Positions 1 through 12,262 of a stretch of DNA of 64,000 bases are shown here, piece after piece; position 1 is the first letter of the stretch, and each line of letters begins with the position of its first letter. The notes under the pieces were generated by a model. The model saw only the letters and a list, made by a program, of their open reading frames with translations, was not told where the DNA came from and searched no databases. The DNA lies in NCBI RefSeq assembly GCF_900324465.2, contig NC_046610.1, positions 20,195,824 through 20,259,823 on the forward strand, in the 5' to 3' direction. A program made the translations under genes and the position numbers. Origin of the DNA: Anabas testudineus (Eukaryota; Chordata; Actinopteri; Anabantiformes; Anabantidae).

Positions 1-105
1 AGCACTTAATGCGGAAGTCATTTCTTTGTAGCTTGAGTGAAGCTCTATGTTGAAGTTCAGTTTATTGTGAAATGAGAAGACTGGGTGTTTGAAAGTTTGA
101 AGAAA

Positions 106-3100
106 ATGGAGGAGCACAATTCTGAAAACTTCCTGAGGCTCATTTCAGGTAACAAAAATAACACGAAACAAAACACAAACAATACAAATGTGCATTTGCA
201 TTAGTTACACCATATGTGTGTTTGAGAGCACTGATTGTGTCTCTGTATATACATTATTTTTGTGCCATTACACTGACTGTAATCCTACATCATTTTTGTT
301 TTATATGTGTTTAGGCATTGTTTAGAAACCTTATGGTATTATTAAAAAGGATACACTTAAATAATGTATAGATTTAAATATTTTAGACATTTTTTTTTTT
401 CAAAAAACTGAGAGTAAAGCAAGTAGGCAAGATAATACTATACAGTTGTATATAAACCAAAGGAACCTATTATACAGCAGCTGAAACATTTAGTCACTTG
501 TTCAAATTTTTTGGTAATATTCAATAGTTTGACCCACTTTCAACAAGAAGTGCCGTATATTTTGTGGTACCAGCTGCTTTAATCTCTAACAGTAGATGGA
601 AGAGTTCTGGGTTTTATTTCGCCGATGGAACAAAACAAGACTTCATCTGGGGCATTTTCCACTATTTTATAAAGTTTTAAATATGAAGTGATTTATTGAT
701 CAGAAACTTGATCAGTGGATTGACAGTTGCAACCTTGTACACAGCCTGCGACTAAAACGGAGCCGATACATTTTTTGCAAACAACACTCTAGTCGCAGTC
801 TAATTCATGTCTTCATGTGTTAGACAAAGGAAATCACATGTGCCATTTTTACCATAGTTGAGAGCACCGGTTCCACCCTGTCGTCAGACTCCTGTGAGTA
901 CTATCAGACAGAGATATTTGACCAGCTGCCCAGTGTGCAGGCTTCGCGCCCTGTGCAGAACAGACCAACTTTAGTGGAACCATGTGAGGCCTACCAGGGG
1001 GGCCCAGAGTCTGAGGAGTTGCGCACTGGCCACCTGCCCAGAGGACAAAGAGACAAGGTGTCTGTGCAGCCACTAAAGCAGCTGGCCCTGTGCATTCAGG
1101 CAAAGAGAGAGGCCAGGTAAGAGAACTGATAACACACTGTCCGCTTCTACTCAATATGCATCATAATTTCACATTCATGTAGGATTTCACCAATTTACAA
1201 ATCTTCCAGTTTCATGATGTCTCCCAAGCACATCATGTAAACAGAAGGTCCCAAAAGTCTAGATCATATGTGGTAAACTCAAGGGCCACGGGCCATATCC
1301 AACCGGGTATACAATTATATCCGGCCCGTAATAATTTATATCTCACAAGCCTAATTTCAAGTCAAAGCCAGCCCCAAACAACGACCAAGAGATTTCTGTA
1401 ATTTGATATTATTTTAACTTTTACTTAAAAGCACAATTTTTTATTATTGATAATATAATGATATTATTATTTATTTATTTTTTTTGCAGTATTTTCACAT
1501 TTTGAATGTGTATTATTTTGACAGGAGATGTTTTCATGTAGAGCTAAATACTTTGAGTTTAAGTTTATTTATAATATTGTTGTTAAAAAAAAACTTTAGT
1601 TTCAGTCTGTTCAATAAATATTCATCCTGTTTGGGCCGCAACCTAAAGCGTGCTTTGAGTTTTGGCCCCGTGTCCGATGGAGTTTGACACATCTGGTCTA
1701 TGCAATGATCAAACTAGATCCAGCTAAACAAAACTACTATTCTCACTCTGCCTCAAGCAGTTCTGTTAAAGTTGTATTTAATGGATGAAATGCTGGACTT
1801 TTATAAAGTTGGAGGACTTGTGAAAGACACAAAAAAGTGTCCCGACTTTTAATCCTCATTACAGTGTAAACTGCAGAACACGGATTCTGCAATTTAATTA
1901 TTTCATGACCATGGTGCCACTCATAGCATAGAAAACAGGTGCTCACTTTTAAAATTGAAGCATTTTCCATCTTTATGTTTTGTTACTGAACATTGCACTT
2001 AAACATTGCATTAATTGTATTTTTGTGTGTGTTTACTTAGAATATAATGTTAAGATTAAAGGTTATTGGTGAAATGTTAACATGCTAACAGTGAGAGACG
2101 GAAGATGCAGCTCAGCAATATTGGTTTTTGGGAGTCCTGGTGGAAGAACCAGAGCATCAAAAGGAAGAGGGCATGGGCACAGATGGGAGAGGCTCTATCA
2201 GGCCTCTTGCCATGGCAGCACACTCTCCATGTCATTGAAGGTAAGAAATGCCTGCAGTAAGTTAGTGTTTATGGACAACTATTAGTAGGTGTTGTACTGC
2301 AATTTAGTGACAGAACAATTTCACCTTGCAACTCAGTGGTACCGCTCATCTTAAGTCCTAACATCCACCCTTGATCTGTTTCAGGCAAGTTTGGAGTCGG
2401 CTTGAAGGCCTATTTTGTGTTTTTTCGATATCTTGTTTACTTGAACCTGCTGCACTGCATTTTTATCTGCGGCTTAATTCTTGGACCCACAGTTTTTTTA
2501 AAACCAAACATCTCTGGTGAGTCAGCTGAAATGACATAATGTAGGTAAATTAACTAACTGAACGCTGACTGCTAAAGATACAGTTTCATTCTATATGATT
2601 CACAGAGCTTATGAAGTTTCGAGGCAATGACTCAATTTTAGATTTCTTCAGAGGATCGGTAAGACTTTGTTTGCATGTCCCATTTTTTCTTCTATCATAT
2701 CCCAGCTCATTAGTTATGACAGACCGCCCCATCAAGGAAGAGGTTCCTGAGGATTGGGGCTCTAAGACTGTTGAACAGTCTCTTCCCTCAAGCCATCAGA
2801 CTCCTCAACACACACACAACAAACTGAACTGAGCACACACACACTGGAATAGATGCTGCCTGTTTTCAAACTGTTTATAATGTTTACATGTTGTTTTTTT
2901 GCTGTTCTTGCACATAATTTCCACCATCGTTTTTACAGAACATCAGATGTACATTGTACATTTCAGTTACTGGTCGCTGCTGTTTTGTGTTCTGTTTTGC
3001 ACTGTCTTCAGATGTCTGTCTGCACTTTCTCTTTGTGTTCTTGCACTGTTTGCACTACTTTGGACAGGATGCACTTTATGTGGCTAGGACAATTTAGCAG

Positions 3101-5695
3101 TCCTCAGCTCCATGTTCTGTCTTGTTACTGTCCTATGTAGCACCATGGTTCTGGAGAGACCTTCTTGACTTAACTTGACTTGACTAAGGTCTTGATCACT
3201 TACCCCATCTCTTGACAGGGCTACCTGAATCGTTCTCTAGTCTTCGCTGGTTTTTATAAACAAAACATTCGATTGCTGAATATACGATGCTTGGAAACGA
3301 CTTTGCTGTACATTGCTGCAATCCTCTCCATCCTCATCCTCAGTCTTATCATGGTGGTCCGCAGGTCAGTGGTCCACAACAACACAACAAAAAAGTCTTT
3401 CCTTTTACAAAAAGTCACCTCTAATAGAAACCATAATCATCTTTAAACCCCTCTGACAGAACAACAGTTGGGTACAAGCACACCTGGGTGCTCGGGAAGC
3501 GTTACAACATGAATATGAGCTATAAGATCTTCTGTGGCTGGGACTTCACCATCAAGGACCCAGATGCAGCAATTCTCAAATCCAGCTTCATAAGGAATGA
3601 TCTCAAGGTGCGTGGACAGACATATAGTACCTGCATGTGTGATGCAAGTCCTAGGGCGGAAATTTAGCACAGCCAGTTTGCCACTATACTGTAACATGGT
3701 CATATAAAACTGTACCCTCTCAGTATAAAACAGTAAAATACTGTTATACATAATAGCACCACCAACTGTAGCCTCCATTACCACTCAACCTTTTTCTCTG
3801 ATTAAAGTCTTAATGAAGGCAGAATTTATTACTGGACTGTTATCACTGCATTGATTTCAGGTAACAGCTAATAAACTGGAAACAGAGTGTTAATCTTATC
3901 ATAAATTAAACTAAAACCAGAAGGACAAAAGAGGTCATACAGGCTTTTAAACTTTCAGGGGTTCTACTAAGGTATTTATATGTAAAAGTCTTTCTGTGTC
4001 CTTTCAGCTGCTCCTTGAGGAGCAGCGTTTCTCCCTGCGTGAGGCTCAGAGGACACTTGGACAGAAGGTGCGTCTGTACCTACTCAGATTCATCCTCAAC
4101 ATGCTTGTTATATCTCTGCTGAGTGGAGCCTTCTTCCTCATCTTCTTTGTCACAGATTGGACTTTGGTAAGGTTTTAAGGCTACTGATGATAAATATCTG
4201 TTTTAGCAATACAGTGTGTCCTGGATTTGGTGAATACATTTTGATATCTGACACTCCTGACTTTCTTAGATTAAGGACAACTCACTTCCTGAGAACCTGT
4301 TCACTGAGTATCTTTCTCCCTTCACCATCGCCTCGGTCAACCTGGTTCTTCCTGAAATCTTCCGTAAGATCTCAGCTTTTGAAGACTACTCTTTCACCAC
4401 GCAGGTCAATATAACACTTGTGAGGTAAGGAGAACGGAGAGAGAAACCTACCGTTCATAAACATGCACACCTGCATAAATTTACACTGTCTTTTCTTCAG
4501 GAGCATCTTCTTGAAGTTGGCCTCACTGGGGTTCTTCTTCTATAGCCTCTTAATATCACCTAAGAAAGTGAGTTGATAATGAGAATGCTTCAAGGTCTGA
4601 CAGACCTTGAAGCATTCTGAGTTGTAAATCCTGAGTTGTAAATAGATACAGTTAAGATATCACTAGAGCTTGAATGATTTCAGGTGGATGGTTGTGTTTT
4701 TTTTAAACATTGTTTCTTATGTAGGATAAGCGTCTGTGTACTGAGAACGAGATTGGTAGAGGGATCTACAAGATGTGTATCTTCAACTTCCTCATGACTT
4801 TCTGCAGCGCCCTCTTCTTTAACTACCCCAGGAAGTGGGTTTGCTTGTTTCTTTCTTTTTCTTTGTTCATCATTGTGGTTTGAATGGAAAGATAAATTAT
4901 CTTTACGTCTTCCTTGTGTGGATTTCAAAGCAGTGGGGAAAGATTGGAACTGTATCAATCTACATTCTCACAATTTTTCTATTTTATAAATCAACTTTCT
5001 TTTCTCGCTTTTACAGGTTGTTGCAGGAGAGGTACCCTACATCCTTTCTGGGCCGGTTGGCAGGGAAACAGCGCTTCCAGATCCCTTTTAATGTTTTGGA
5101 GCTGGTGAACTGTCAGACAGTGTTGTGGATGGGAGTCTACAACTGCCCTCTGCTGCCTCTGATAGGAACTGTCATACTGGTGGCCACGTTCTACATCAAG
5201 AAGGTTGTCTCAAACGTGAACCATAAGTCACATATGAGATGTTTAAATTTGTCTTTTCCTGTTTCAATTCAATATTGTTTAACTGGTAAAACAAAACTAT
5301 TCTTACCAAAGAATTCAGATACAGACATTGAGAGAAATTACTCAGTGGAAAGAAATATCAAAGCCAAAGCACATAATCCCCTCGAATTACCCAAAATGCT
5401 AGAATATAAGGTGGTATACACAAGAGACACACTAATGAAAATCCACTGTGTTTAATAATGTCTTTCTTTGTCTTTAACACTGTCTTCAGTTCATTGTGCT
5501 ACGGTGCTGTGTGGCAGAGCAGCGGTTGTTTCGAGGCTCCAACTCCTCCGTCTTATTCCACTTCATGTTGCTGCTCGGTCTTCTCTTGGCTGCTTCCACA
5601 TTGGCCTTCCAACTCTATGAAACAGAACTCGGGACAAATAACATGTACTATTATTATTGATACCTGTGTTATTTTATGCTTTGACAGTTGTCCAC

Positions 5696-5775
<80 letters not shown>

Positions 5776-5852
5776 GGGTGGATAGATAAATAGATGGATA
5801 GATAGATAGAGGGATGGATAGATAGATAGATGGATGGATGGATGGATGGATG

Positions 5853-5890
<38 letters not shown>

Positions 5891-7254
5891 AACATAGATA
5901 GATAGACAGATACATAGATACATAGATACATAGATAGACAGATACTTTATTGATCCCCAAGGGGAAATTTTGGTGTTGCAGCAGCCATTACACAGAAAAA
6001 ACATTAAGTAACATAATCTACACAACAATACACAAATACAGTACAAGAATAACACACAGTATAGACACTAATAACAACAAAACACACTGTAGAACTTAAA
6101 TGGAAAGTGACTTAGTTACACATTGTTAAACCATCAGCGTGGACATTGACTCTCTGTCAGGGAGTGATTGTACAGGCTGATTGCTGTTGGCACAAATGAC
6201 TTCCTGTACCTTTCCTTGTCACAGCGGAGCTGGAGAAGCCTCTGACTAAATCTGCTCCGCTGTTTGACAAGTGGGCTGTGGAGAGGATGTGAGCTGTTCT
6301 CCATGATGCTCAGCAGTTTGTGCAGCATCCTCCTTTCCACCACCTGCTCTAAAGGTTCCAGAGAAGCCCCCAGCACAGAGCCCCCAGTTATGCATGTGAT
6401 GGTGTTAGTTTTCAGTGCTCTGCCTTTGTTTAGGTTTTTTATATTTTTGATTGTTACCATTTATTCAGCTTGTCCTGTTCCCTCTCCAGGTCCTACTGTG
6501 GTCCATTTGACAATGGACAAATTGTGTTTAATGCGACAGCAGAGTGCATGAATAGTCTCCCTAGTGCAGCACAGAAGTCTATCCACTACCTGACCTCTGA
6601 GGCCTTCGCCCTCCCACTCATACTGGCCGAAATGTAAGAATATAAATTTAATTTATATTATATTATATTTAATCAAAAAACAATAGGTCTAACTTCACTA
6701 GAAAGCAAACAGCATTTGTTTCACACTGTGACACTGCAAATACAGTGGGACAGGTTTTTCCAGTTTGAAGGAAAACAAGTGTACTACTACTCTATGACTG
6801 TCACCGAAGACATGCTGTATTAAAAGAATGTAAAGTACTTTGATGTTATTTATTTGTCTTTCACTGTGACTTGAAATACATTCTGGTTCCTCAGCATAAT
6901 CTTAACCTCATATGTGTCACGGAGACAAGCCAATCAGAGGGCCATTGAGAGACTGAAAGACATGCTAGTCATGGTAAGTCCTTATACAACGTACAGTACA
7001 TACTGTACCTATAATAGCACAGAAAGAAACTAATGATATAGCAGAGATGGTTGCAAGTGAATCATTTATGCTGAGGTCTATTAATGTGTTATGTTTTTGT
7101 GTCTCCCTCACAGAGCAGCTCAGATAAACGTTTCCTGGTGAAACAGCATGCCACAATATTGAGACGTCGTAGGAATCCCCGTAGAGTCTGTGCTGCGGCC
7201 ACTACAGACGACCACCCCCTCAGTCATGAGGTCACTTTTTCGCGTATCAACTGA
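106..7254 (+). CDS. tmc8: Transmembrane channel-like protein 8 (TMC8/EVER2-type), 16 coding exons
   Basis: TMC family polytopic membrane protein; in mammals TMC6/TMC8 form an ER/Golgi complex linked to zinc handling and papillomavirus resistance. Coding exons read by splice sites and phase: 106-148, 858-1116, 2092-2240, 2385-2516, 2606-2658, 3219-3364, 3460-3607, 4008-4166, 4270-4424, 4501-4567, 4725-4834, 5017-5203, 5490-5644, 6490-6633, 6895-6973, 7114-7254. They sum to 2127 nt, or 708 aa, close to human TMC8 (about 726 aa) and shorter than TMC6. Family marks seen: a pre-TM1 basic stretch ending in KFGVG, hydrophobic segments in exons 4, 6, 8, 10, 11, 12, 13 and 14, the conserved KIFCGWDFTI in exon 7, and the TMC-domain stretch LELVNCQTVLWMG with CPLLPLIG in exon 12. 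The start follows an in-frame short exon with a strong donor. Identity as TMC8 and not TMC6 rests on length and on the neighbour syngr2. Introns carry LINE fragments and a GATA array. Confidence 0.85.
1265..1695. mobile_element. Non-autonomous hAT-like DNA transposon remnant
   Basis: The two ends of this 431-bp block in a tmc8 intron are imperfect inverted repeats: the left end reads catatgtggtaaactcaagg and the right end, reversed, reads cagatgtgtcaaactccatc. Each is followed by a GGCC-rich stretch, the style of fish hAT ends. The flanking 8-mers gtctagat and gtctatgc match at 5 of 8 positions and could be a decayed target-site duplication. There is no transposase ORF. Family assignment is inferred from end style only. 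Confidence 0.45.
2690..3190 (+). mobile_element. 5'-truncated LINE 3' end (CR1/L2/Rex-like) in a tmc8 intron
   Basis: On the + strand, 2771-2806 reads NSLFPQAIRLLN, the typical C-terminal end of fish CR1/L2/Rex-type LINE ORF2 proteins. It is followed by about 350 bp of A/T-rich 3' tail and ends in a short tandem repeat (acttaacttgacttgact) at about 3168-3187. No reverse-transcriptase core remains, so this is a 5'-truncated dead copy. It begins only about 30 bp after the donor of the exon ending at 2658. Confidence 0.6.
5697..5940. repeat. GATA tetranucleotide microsatellite
   Basis: About 245 bp of GATA units with interspersed variants (ggat, acat). It abuts the 3' end of the minus-strand LINE fragment at 5941. 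Several long serine/isoleucine-tyrosine ORFs across it are artefacts of the repeat. Confidence 0.95.
5941..6435 (-). mobile_element. LINE 3' fragment (CR1/Rex1-like), minus strand
   Basis: Read on the minus strand, the segment encodes a LINE ORF2 C-terminus: RRMLHKLLSIMENSSHPLH, then FSQRLLQLRCDKERYRKSF and AISLYN. A 3' UTR follows, ending in GGGGATCAATAAAGTATC, which runs directly into the (TATC)n/(GATA)n array. Fish LINEs of this type typically end in exactly this way. The coding similarity comes within about 60 bp of the tmc8 splice acceptor at 6489, so nearly the whole intron 13 is LINE plus microsatellite. Confidence 0.75.
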
Positions 7255-7774
7255 TTAAGCGGTCAGATTATGCCTTTCATTGACTTCCACCTAAAAATAA
7301 AGTCGTGCTCGGACCAAGCTTGTTGAATGGTTGTGAAAGGCCAATTCTTTAATTTTTCTATTGATTAAGTTGCTTTTAAATGTATTGAGCTTTATACATA
7401 TGATTTGTAGATGGTATGTGGACATCTTTTTAAAAAATGGTTTGGTGTGAATAAACATTTTCTACACATGAATAGATGTAGATGAGTTCAAATGTAATTA
7501 TGTTCCAATATTCAACTCAACTTGTATTAAGATAATATTATAAAACAATGTTTTTTTATGTAATGCACATTAAAATCTTTGTGGTTTGTGAATTTTCTAA
7601 AGCTTTATTTGTGTTCAATATTGCACAGCACTTAAAACCATTATAATGAAGCCAAACATGCAGCCAAATATGTTATCTACTTGGGACACATGTGTAACAC
7701 CCCTAACTCTGACACACACACAGCCAAACACATACAACAAGCCAGAGAAACCATGTCAAACACAGAGCACTGTT
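7255..7774 (+). other. tmc8 3' UTR and short intergenic spacer
   Basis: Follows the tmc8 stop. Two AATAAA signals are visible at 7296-7301 and 7450-7455. The rest is A/T-rich, with no ORF of conserved look. The open frame beginning at 7646 is not supported as a protein except for its last part, which is exon 1 of the next gene. Confidence 0.6.
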
Positions 7775-10700
7775 ATGAAGAATCTACAGACTCCAGCTTT
7801 GTTGCCAATTTTGGGTGAGTTAGTTGAATTTCATTTTAAATGTCTACATAGATAAATAATTTAATGGACTAACATCCCTACTGCAATGTGTTTTTTTTTT
7901 CAGCTCTGACAAATGTGATTGTCAAGATAAGTAAGTTTGATCACGTTTTTGTTGAACTCAAATATTTGCTTCATTATACAGGGCTGAGGGTAAAATGTGC
8001 TCATAATTCTCTGTATTCTTTGAGCTTGTGACAAGCAAGTCACATAAAGTAGTTTAGTGGCTGTATCACCACATATTCTGTTTAATGTGTGTTATAAGTT
8101 AAATTTCAGGACTCCAACCCAACACTTTCTACTTCTTAATGTCTCCGTATAGTTGCATCAGTCTCTATTCATCCAATGCTGACTGGTCCTGACATGGCCT
8201 ACCTTCGCACCCGGGTGGTTTTCCATTGTATTGCACCTAACTCCTCGATGCCAGTCAGTTATGAGCTGATGCAGAACAATAGCGTCCTTATTGCCACTAG
8301 GACTAATCTTCAAGCGGACCAACCTGCATCATTCTTTCTAAAGGTCGCTGCGACAACAGAGGGGTTGTACCACTGCAGGGCCACAAGTGGAGGAAGCGCA
8401 GGCGTGAGCAACAGGATCAAGCTGACTGTAGTCAGTGAGTAAGAGACACCTGATCTTTTCTCCTCATTCCCAAGTTTGACCTCCTCCTTACCTTCCTAAC
8501 CATACATCATTTCTACTTGTAGCTCCAGCATCAGATACCAGATTGACCTCTGACCCCTCTCCACCAGTGGTCTACCAGGGGTCATGCATCATCCTGAGCT
8601 GTGTTGTCACAGAGGGCTCCCACCTCTCCTACGCCTGGCTTTTCAACAGGAAAGAAGTAGCACCTTCAAATTCTTTTTTCTTCAACCTCACTGGGAACAA
8701 GCTGGTGATAAAGCAGGTGACTCCAGAGCATGCTGGGAACTATTCATGTATCGCCTGGTCCAGGGTGCAGGATGCCAACAGGTTTTCTGGTAGCACAGAG
8801 GTCCAGGTGACTGTCAAAGGTAAAGTTATTCAGTGGGGGTAAGTCTTACTGTCTTTAACCATGCCATACATGTTGCTCTGTGGATGCAACTGAAATCCTG
8901 GTTTTGAATGAAATGTCTGAAAACTATTTTTTGGATTGCTATAAAATCTTGCTATCATGTCCCCCAGGATTGACTTCTAGTGCTAACATGTATTTTCTTA
9001 TCCGCCCCCACATCTGCTCCCCTTTTCTTTCTTTCACCAGTCTACATTTCAAAACCGGAGATCGCTTTCTCCATCACCAAAGAGGGAGACGGTTACCGAG
9101 GTAACGTGACCTGCTGGTCATCGAGAGGGAGTCCTCCCATCAATTTCTCACTGTCAATAGATGACAAAGAAGTGGGAGCTTTCATAGCAACTGAGTTCCC
9201 TGCTGCCTGGTTCTCCGTGGCCATGGTTCCTGGGCTGGACATGGGTGAAGCACGTTGTCAAGTGAAAACTGAGATGCAGGAGTTGATGAGTGACCCTGTG
9301 ACTCTGGAAGTGGGTATGAGCTACACTCATGTGTCTCTCTGTGATTCACTAACTGGAATATGTATCTCTTTTATTAATTTCACTCTTTCTCATCATGTCA
9401 TCCAGTTCCAGTTGGAGGTGATGTGAAGGTAGAGGTGGGATATCTGTACAGAGCCGACTCCACAGTGGCTGCCACCAGGCTCAGCTGTCGAGTCAGGGGA
9501 ACTTTCCCCTACATCTCCTGGCTCTTTAATGATTCTGTGCTTCCGTCTGAGACACATTTGGACTCCAGTTTTCAGCCTGTCCTGCCCTACTATGTCTTCA
9601 CCCACCACAGGAGAACCCTGGTGCTCACTACACTGGGCCCAGAGGAGTCTGGGTATTACTCCTGCAGGGTCAGGGACAGTTACGATCGCTCTGGGCCCTG
9701 GGTGGAGAGTGAAGCCGTGCTGGTCCAAGTTCCAGGTGAAAAGATCAAGACCAGGTGTCAAATAATCTAAGAGGAAATTAAAACTACTCTGTTGTTTAAA
9801 CAGTAGATCTGAAGTTATAACAGCCTGGGTAGTTAGCTTAGCACAAAGCCATGAAACAGCAGCACACAGTTAAACTACCTCAGTCCAAAGTTGGAAATCA
9901 TGATAGGAATGAGTAATGAGAAGATCACTGTGACACAGTTCAGGGATCAGTTGGTTATTGTCTATTTATTTGATCTTCTTAAAGACATACAGTATGTGTT
10001 AACCAATCAAGGCAATGACCTGATTCAACACCAGTAGTTCCACATAGCTGTGAGGGGACATGTAAGAAGACTAACAATACAAAAACCACATCAGACATCG
10101 AAGTTCAAACACTGGCATTAAAAACAAACAAACATAGTACTATAGCTGCCATTCAGAACTGTGAGGACTTTATGTTTTAATTTTCTTTTTTACATTTCTC
10201 AAAATGTCACATCACTCTTCGTAAAGACTTGTTTTCAGCCCAGGCTCATCTTAATATTTGAATCGCTCTTTTATTTCCTCTGTTGTATGCATGGAGTCTC
10301 TGCACTATTTACCACATCATACCTTTTACTTTTGATCAGACAGGATCTTTCAGTTCATGCCTGGAGGAACATCTTCTCCTGAAACAGTACCAAGTAAAGA
10401 GCACATTTTCTATATTTAAATGACATTTTGCACAGACACTACAGTATATGTCATAATCCACTGGCCTTGCTCCTTCTCTTCCACAGAGGTTTTCATTACC
10501 ACCACTGAGCTCATCACCGCAGAAGTCATCACCATAGCGTTCTGCTGCTTCCTTCTTCTAATGCTTGTAGTGGGCGCAGCCTGTGTTTACAAGATCTTTG
10601 ACCACGAGCAGGGTGCGCATGTCCGTGCGTGTGTGAATAACAAATACACTGACTGAAAATGTGTATTGGAACTTACATTAAAAGGTTTCACATTTCTTTT

Positions 10701-11569
10701 TCAGCTGTGGCCCGCATCAATATGACAAAGTAAGCTTTAACTCGGTTGACTGAAGACAATTTATTATTACTGGAAGTCAGTTTCATTTTAAATGTCTACA
10801 CAGATAAATAATTTAATGGACTAAAATACTTACTGCAATGTGTTGTTTTTCAGCTCTGACAAATGTGCCTCAGTGATGTTTGTACTTTCTCTACACAGCT
10901 CTGACGCCCTCCCGCTGCCCACACTCTCGTCCCCATTAGAAGGCAACCAGGCTGATGTTTCCTCTACACAATGTGACGTCCAGCATCAGAATCAGGTATA
11001 CAAGCTATCACTGCAGCATTTTCATTTTGAGTCAGTGAGCTTTCTTAAATTTACTAAAAAATTAACTTCCATATTATTTTAAATTCATAGTAGCTATTTA
11101 ATTTGGTACATATTGTATTAAAAAAGGAGCAGTATTTAATGGGTGCACATTTGTACCTCTAATTTATTTAGCATATTAATAATAAAATGTAGTATGGTAG
11201 TAAATATTGTAAGTAAATATTCATTATTCAACTATTTAGGTCTTAAAGCATAAATAAATATAAATTGCTGCATATTGATTTGCATATTTACCTATTTTAA
11301 CTTTAGCTGCATTTTTTTGCTTTCATTTCAATATTATCAATATTTTGGGTTTAATACAGCAGGTCTTTCACATAAATGCTTTAGTAAATTACTGGGCCAA
11401 CACAAGTAACTAAAGGTTTTATTTCTAGCCACTCCAACAGTTGTACACTGTGAAAAAATGAATTCCCCATCGTGCTTCAGAAACTTGAAGGAAAAATCAG
11501 CTCTTACAATACGACATCATGACCTTTGTCTTTCTCTCTCTTTTTCAGGTGGTGGAGGTCACACTGTGA
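7775..11569 (+). CDS. Four-Ig-domain type I membrane receptor (gene A) at the IL-40 locus
   Basis: Exons by phase: 7775-7814, 7904-7930, 8153-8434, 8523-8819, 9041-9313, 9406-9735, 10487-10612, 10705-10729, 10899-10995, 11549-11569. They total 1518 nt, or 505 aa, with all phases closing. Exons 1-2 give a short hydrophobic leader (MKNLQTPALLPIL, then ALTNVIVKI). Exons 3-6 each encode one Ig domain, with the usual cysteine pair and a Y-x-C motif (LYHC, NYSC, YYSC; the third domain has ARC). Exon 7 carries a stalk and one TM segment (AFCCFLLLMLVVGAACVY). The roughly 45-residue tail has no tyrosine, so no ITIM or ITAM. The domain style is Fc-receptor-like/PECAM. Position between tmc8 and syngr2 corresponds to human C17orf99 (IL-40), and domains 1 and 3 share motifs with it as recalled (PASF; GSPPI). 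Function is unknown; a surface immune-type receptor is an inference. Confidence 0.75.
7829..7917 (+). repeat. Direct duplication, copy 1 (intron 1/exon 2 junction of gene A)
   Basis: An 89-bp segment that recurs at 10781-10867 with about four substitutions and a T-run length difference. It contains the end of intron 1, its splice acceptor and the first 14 nt of exon 2. Confidence 0.9.
10781..10867 (+). repeat. Direct duplication, copy 2 (upstream acceptor in the intron before exon 9 of gene A)
   Basis: 87-bp near copy of 7829-7917. It ends in an acceptor (cag followed by CTCTGAC) at 10851-10853, exactly 45 nt before the acceptor used in the model at 10898. The 45 nt are open in the coding frame, so both acceptors keep phase. 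Confidence 0.9.
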
Positions 11570-12262
11570 CACAGGAGGAACCTGCACCTCTCTTCACATT
11601 GATCACCTGCAAATCACTGCTGGTTTATATTTAAAATCTGCAGCTACTTGTGTTGTTCTGCAGATACAGTACCACAGTTATTACTTTTTCTGAGTAGACA
11701 AGATGTTTGTAAGGAACTAGCAGAAGAATCAGTTAAAGACTGAAAGATTTATATTTTTCAGCAAAACTACTGTATGTTGTATTTGTTTGTTTGTTTTAAT
11801 TAAAATAATTACACTTAAATGGTGTGTTGTTCAATTAAACTAGTGAAAAAATGTTGCTTGATTAAATGTCAGCACTGGTATAGACCAGGAACCTCTCCAG
11901 TGTGTGCCCCTCCTTTCTTGCACAGACCTGGGATCTGGTCCAACACCATCAAACTCCTTAGAAGCACAAACTCTATGTTGTAAAAGACGGACGGATGAAT
12001 GATTTCACCAGACAGGTGTTGTTTTCACATTTTCCGACATCAGACAACTTGACATTTAGGCCTTGTGGCACGTTTGAATGAATCAGCTCGTGATGTTACA
12101 GAGAGGGTGGGTACAGCAGGGAGGTGTGGTGCACCACTATCAGTTGTTTACACATGTTTGAAAGCGTGTATGTTTGTGTATGTGTGTGTGTTTTTCTCCC
12201 ACAGTGCTTCAACTCTTCCTTTAAAACTGCATGAAACAGCACAGAGCAGTCGCATTTCAACA
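11570..12262 (+). other. Gene A 3' UTR and gene B upstream region
   Basis: No further ORF of conserved look. ATTAAA-type signals occur around 11798-11840. Gene B's 5' leader is presumed to lie in the last ~150 bp; the sequence has no clear TATA box. Confidence 0.4.

Noticed and set aside
2853-3140. Cys/Phe-rich plus-strand ORFs
   Set aside because: They lie in the 3' UTR of a LINE fragment, have no family match that I recognise, and shift frame relative to tmc8.
5697-5940. Possible CRISPR-like regular array
   Set aside because: Simple tetranucleotide repeat without spacers, in a vertebrate intron.
5553-6055. Long overlapping minus-strand ORFs of Ser/Ile/Tyr repeats
   Set aside because: They translate the GATA microsatellite; no protein family, and all frames are open only because the unit has no stop on that strand.
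10487-11569. ITIM/ITAM signalling motifs in the tails of the Ig receptors
   Set aside because: The gene A tail has no tyrosine. Tyrosines in the gene B tail (AYEGE, EYDQ) do not fit YxxL/I/V.
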